Part shown: positions 5,138-6,598 of the stretch, in pieces
Layout of the letters: each line of letters begins with the position of its first letter
Numbering within the stretch: the first letter of the stretch is position 1
NCBI GenBank assembly: GCA_946478895.1
Contig: CAMLDY010000126.1
Coordinates: 1-6,598 of the forward strand
Length of the DNA stretch: 6,598 nucleotides
Direction of reading: 5' to 3'
Source: an uncultured Gemmatimonadota bacterium
GTDB taxonomy: Bacteria > Gemmatimonadota > Gemmatimonadetes > Gemmatimonadales > Gemmatimonadaceae
Made by a program: the position numbers and the translations under genes
The notes under the pieces: model-generated
The model's database searches: none
The model's input: only the letters and a program-made list of their open reading frames with translations
What the model was told of the DNA's origin: nothing

Positions 5138-6502
5138 GTGTTTAACAAAGTCCTGATTGCCAATCGCGGCGAGATCGCCTTGCGCGTCATCCGCGCCTGC
5201 CGCGAGCTGGGGATCCAGACCGTCGCGGTTTACTCGGAGGCCGACCGCGAGTCGCTGCACGTACGGTTTGCCGACGACGACGTCTGCATCGGGCCAGCGC
5301 CAGCGCGCGAGTCGTACCTCAACATCCCGCGCATCATCGCCGCCGCCGAGATCGCCGGCGCCGACGCGATCCATCCCGGCTACGGCTTTCTCGCCGAGAA
5401 CGCCGAGTTCGCCGAAACCTGCATCGCATCCAACATCAACTTCATCGGACCGACGCCGTCGCAGATCCGCGTCATGGGCGACAAGGCCGCCGCGCGCAAG
5501 ACGATGATGGAAGTGGGCGTGCCGATCATCCCCGGAACTCCGGGCGGCGTCGAGGATCCCGACGAGGCGCTCAAATTCGCGCGCGATATCGGATTCCCGG
5601 TGATCATCAAAGCCGCGGCGGGCGGTGGCGGGAAGGGAATGCGCGTTGCCACCGAGCCCGACGATTTCGCGCGCTCTTTTCAGCTGGCCCGCTCCGAGGC
5701 TCTTTCTGCGTTCGGCAACGGCGAAGTATACATCGAGAAGTATTTGTCGCGGCCGCGGCACATCGAGTTCCAGATCATGGGCGATCGCCACGGCAACGTC
5801 ATCCACCTCGGCGAGCGCGACTGCTCGGTGCAACGCAGACATCAGAAACTGATCGAGGAAGCGCCGAGTCCGGCGATGACGCCGGAGCTGCGGGAGAAGA
5901 TGGGCGAAGCGGCGGTGAAGGGCGCCAAGGCGATCGACTACGTCGGCGCCGGCACCATCGAGATGCTGCTCAACGAGGACAAATCGTTCTACTTCATGGA
6001 AATGAACACCCGCATCCAGGTCGAGCACCCGGTGACGGAGATGCTCACCGGCGTCGATCTGGTGAAGGAGCAGATCCGCGTGGCCAGCGGCGCCAAGCTC
6101 TCGGTCAAATCGCCGGTCGAGCGCCGCGGGCACGTCATCGAGTGTCGTGTCAACGCCGAGGACCCGGCGCGGAATTTCCAGCCGTCACCCGGACGCATCG
6201 ACGTTTTTCATCCGCCGGGCGGCCCCGGTGTCCGGCTCGACACCCATGTGTACGCGGGCTACAGCGTCCCTCCGTTCTACGATTCGCTGCTCGCGAAGCT
6301 CATTTGCCAGGGGCGCGATCGCCAGGAAGCGCTGCGCCGGATGCAGGTCGCGCTGGAGAGCTTCATCATCGAAGGGGTGACCACGACAATTCCGTTTCTG
6401 GCGCGGGTGATGGCCAATAAGCATTTCCAGGACGGCGCGGTGGATACCAAGTTCCTCGAGCGCGAGAGTGAGCTGATGAAGGAGCCTGTCGGTGCACCTT
6501 GA
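5138..6502 (+). CDS. accC: Acetyl-CoA carboxylase, biotin carboxylase subunit
   Basis: AccC uses ATP and bicarbonate to carboxylate biotin on AccB, the first half-reaction of malonyl-CoA synthesis. The 454 residues match the standalone bacterial subunit. The N-terminal Rossmann-like domain starts [20 protein letters not shown]. The ATP-grasp domain shows MGDKAAA (K116), K158, the glycine-rich loop AGGGGKGM (161-168), RHIEFQ (H208), QRRHQK (K237), E275, and the active-site set [15 protein letters not shown] (E288, N290, R292, Q294, E296), with R337 in ECRVNAED. The C-terminal domain is complete (to about 445). GTG 5138 gives the conserved family start; no ATG lies nearby in frame and no Shine-Dalgarno site is visible. 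A pyruvate or propionyl-CoA carboxylase subunit is less likely given accB nearby. The 3' end overlaps the next gene by 11 nt. Confidence 0.96.
   Translation: MFNKVLIANRGEIALRVIRACRELGIQTVAVYSEADRESLHVRFADDDVCIGPAPARESYLNIPRIIAAAEIAGADAIHPGYGFLAENAEFAETCIASNINFIGPTPSQIRVMGDKAAARKTMMEVGVPIIPGTPGGVEDPDEALKFARDIGFPVIIKAAAGGGGKGMRVATEPDDFARSFQLARSEALSAFGNGEVYIEKYLSRPRHIEFQIMGDRHGNVIHLGERDCSVQRRHQKLIEEAPSPAMTPELREKMGEAAVKGAKAIDYVGAGTIEMLLNEDKSFYFMEMNTRIQVEHPVTEMLTGVDLVKEQIRVASGAKLSVKSPVERRGHVIECRVNAEDPARNFQPSPGRIDVFHPPGGPGVRLDTHVYAGYSVPPFYDSLLAKLICQGRDRQEALRRMQVALESFIIEGVTTTIPFLARVMANKHFQDGAVDTKFLERESELMKEPVGAP
6479..6484 (+). promoter_or_regulatory. Shine-Dalgarno AAGGAG for the comB-like gene, inside accC
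   Basis: AAGGAG lies seven bases before GTG 6492, within the last codons of accC. The match and spacing are good, and they decide the downstream start. Confidence 0.75.
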
Positions 6503-6598
6503 CGTCTTCTTTACCCCGGGGCAGGTCAAGCCCGGCGATCTGGCGGGCCGCCTCGTGGCGGTCGTCGACGTCCTCCGCGCTTCGACCTCGATTGCGAC
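6492..6598 (+). CDS. comB: Probable 2-phosphosulfolactate phosphatase family protein (ComB-like), 3' truncated by window
   Basis: Only the first 35 codons are present. They begin [20 protein letters not shown], and the next stretch contains [14 protein letters not shown]. The (V/I)DVLRA(S/T)(T/S)xI signature with an acidic residue at D26 is the N-terminal hallmark of the ComB family, Mg-dependent phosphatases that convert 2-phosphosulfolactate to sulfolactate in coenzyme M synthesis in methanogens. Many bacteria without methanogenesis carry homologues whose physiological role is less clear. The GTG start is supported by AAGGAG at 6479-6484 and overlaps the accC end by 11 nt in another frame, so the two are probably co-translated. 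The call rests on a short fragment. Confidence 0.75.
   Translation, partial: MHLDVFFTPGQVKPGDLAGRLVAVVDVLRASTSIA

Noticed and set aside
5072..6133. 353-codon minus-strand open frame opposite accC
   Set aside because: Its sequence is Arg/His/Asp-rich with no recognisable domain. It is the usual GC-rich antisense shadow of a strongly conserved AccC.

Overview
The window is one tightly packed, plus-strand gene run from a GC-rich (roughly mid-60s % by eye) bacterium. Gene order (TPR/proline-rich protein, aroQ, pepP, accB, pilT, accC, comB) and the type of protein sequence suggest Gemmatimonadota or a related soil lineage. That placement is inferred from recalled gene order and was not tested. 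GTG starts are common (aroQ, accC, comB), and several starts lack a visible Shine-Dalgarno site and sit inside the previous gene's stop.

Layout: 1-1530 is the 3' part of a long disordered, proline-rich protein with a short TPR-like helical patch and a set of repeated GxEGL motifs. It overlaps by 4 nt aroQ (type II 3-dehydroquinate dehydratase, shikimate pathway), which overlaps by 8 nt an M24B Xaa-Pro aminopeptidase (pepP). A 91-nt gap follows. It holds a heptamer tandem repeat with G-quadruplex potential on the minus strand and a possible 32-codon ORF that overlaps pepP and accB by exactly 4 nt at each end. Then come accB (biotin carrier of acetyl-CoA carboxylase) and, overlapping it by 8 nt, pilT (type IV pilus retraction ATPase).

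A 311-nt intergenic region (4827-5137) follows pilT. It carries a hairpin just after the stop codon and then a 177-bp element bounded by 36-bp inverted repeats, whose inner 25 bp are perfect. After it comes accC (biotin carboxylase), which overlaps by 11 nt the start of a comB-like gene (2-phosphosulfolactate phosphatase family) cut off by the window edge.

Working together: AccC carboxylates the biotin on AccB in the first half-reaction of fatty-acid synthesis, yet here the two genes are separated by a pilus motor gene and a repeat element. AroQ and PepP are housekeeping metabolic and peptide-processing enzymes. The most unusual content is in non-coding or low-complexity sequence: the inverted-repeat element, the heptamer array with its bridging small ORF, and the repeat motifs in the first protein. 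I see no defence system, CRISPR array, tRNA or rRNA. No clearly undescribed system is visible, though these elements deserve comparative checks.
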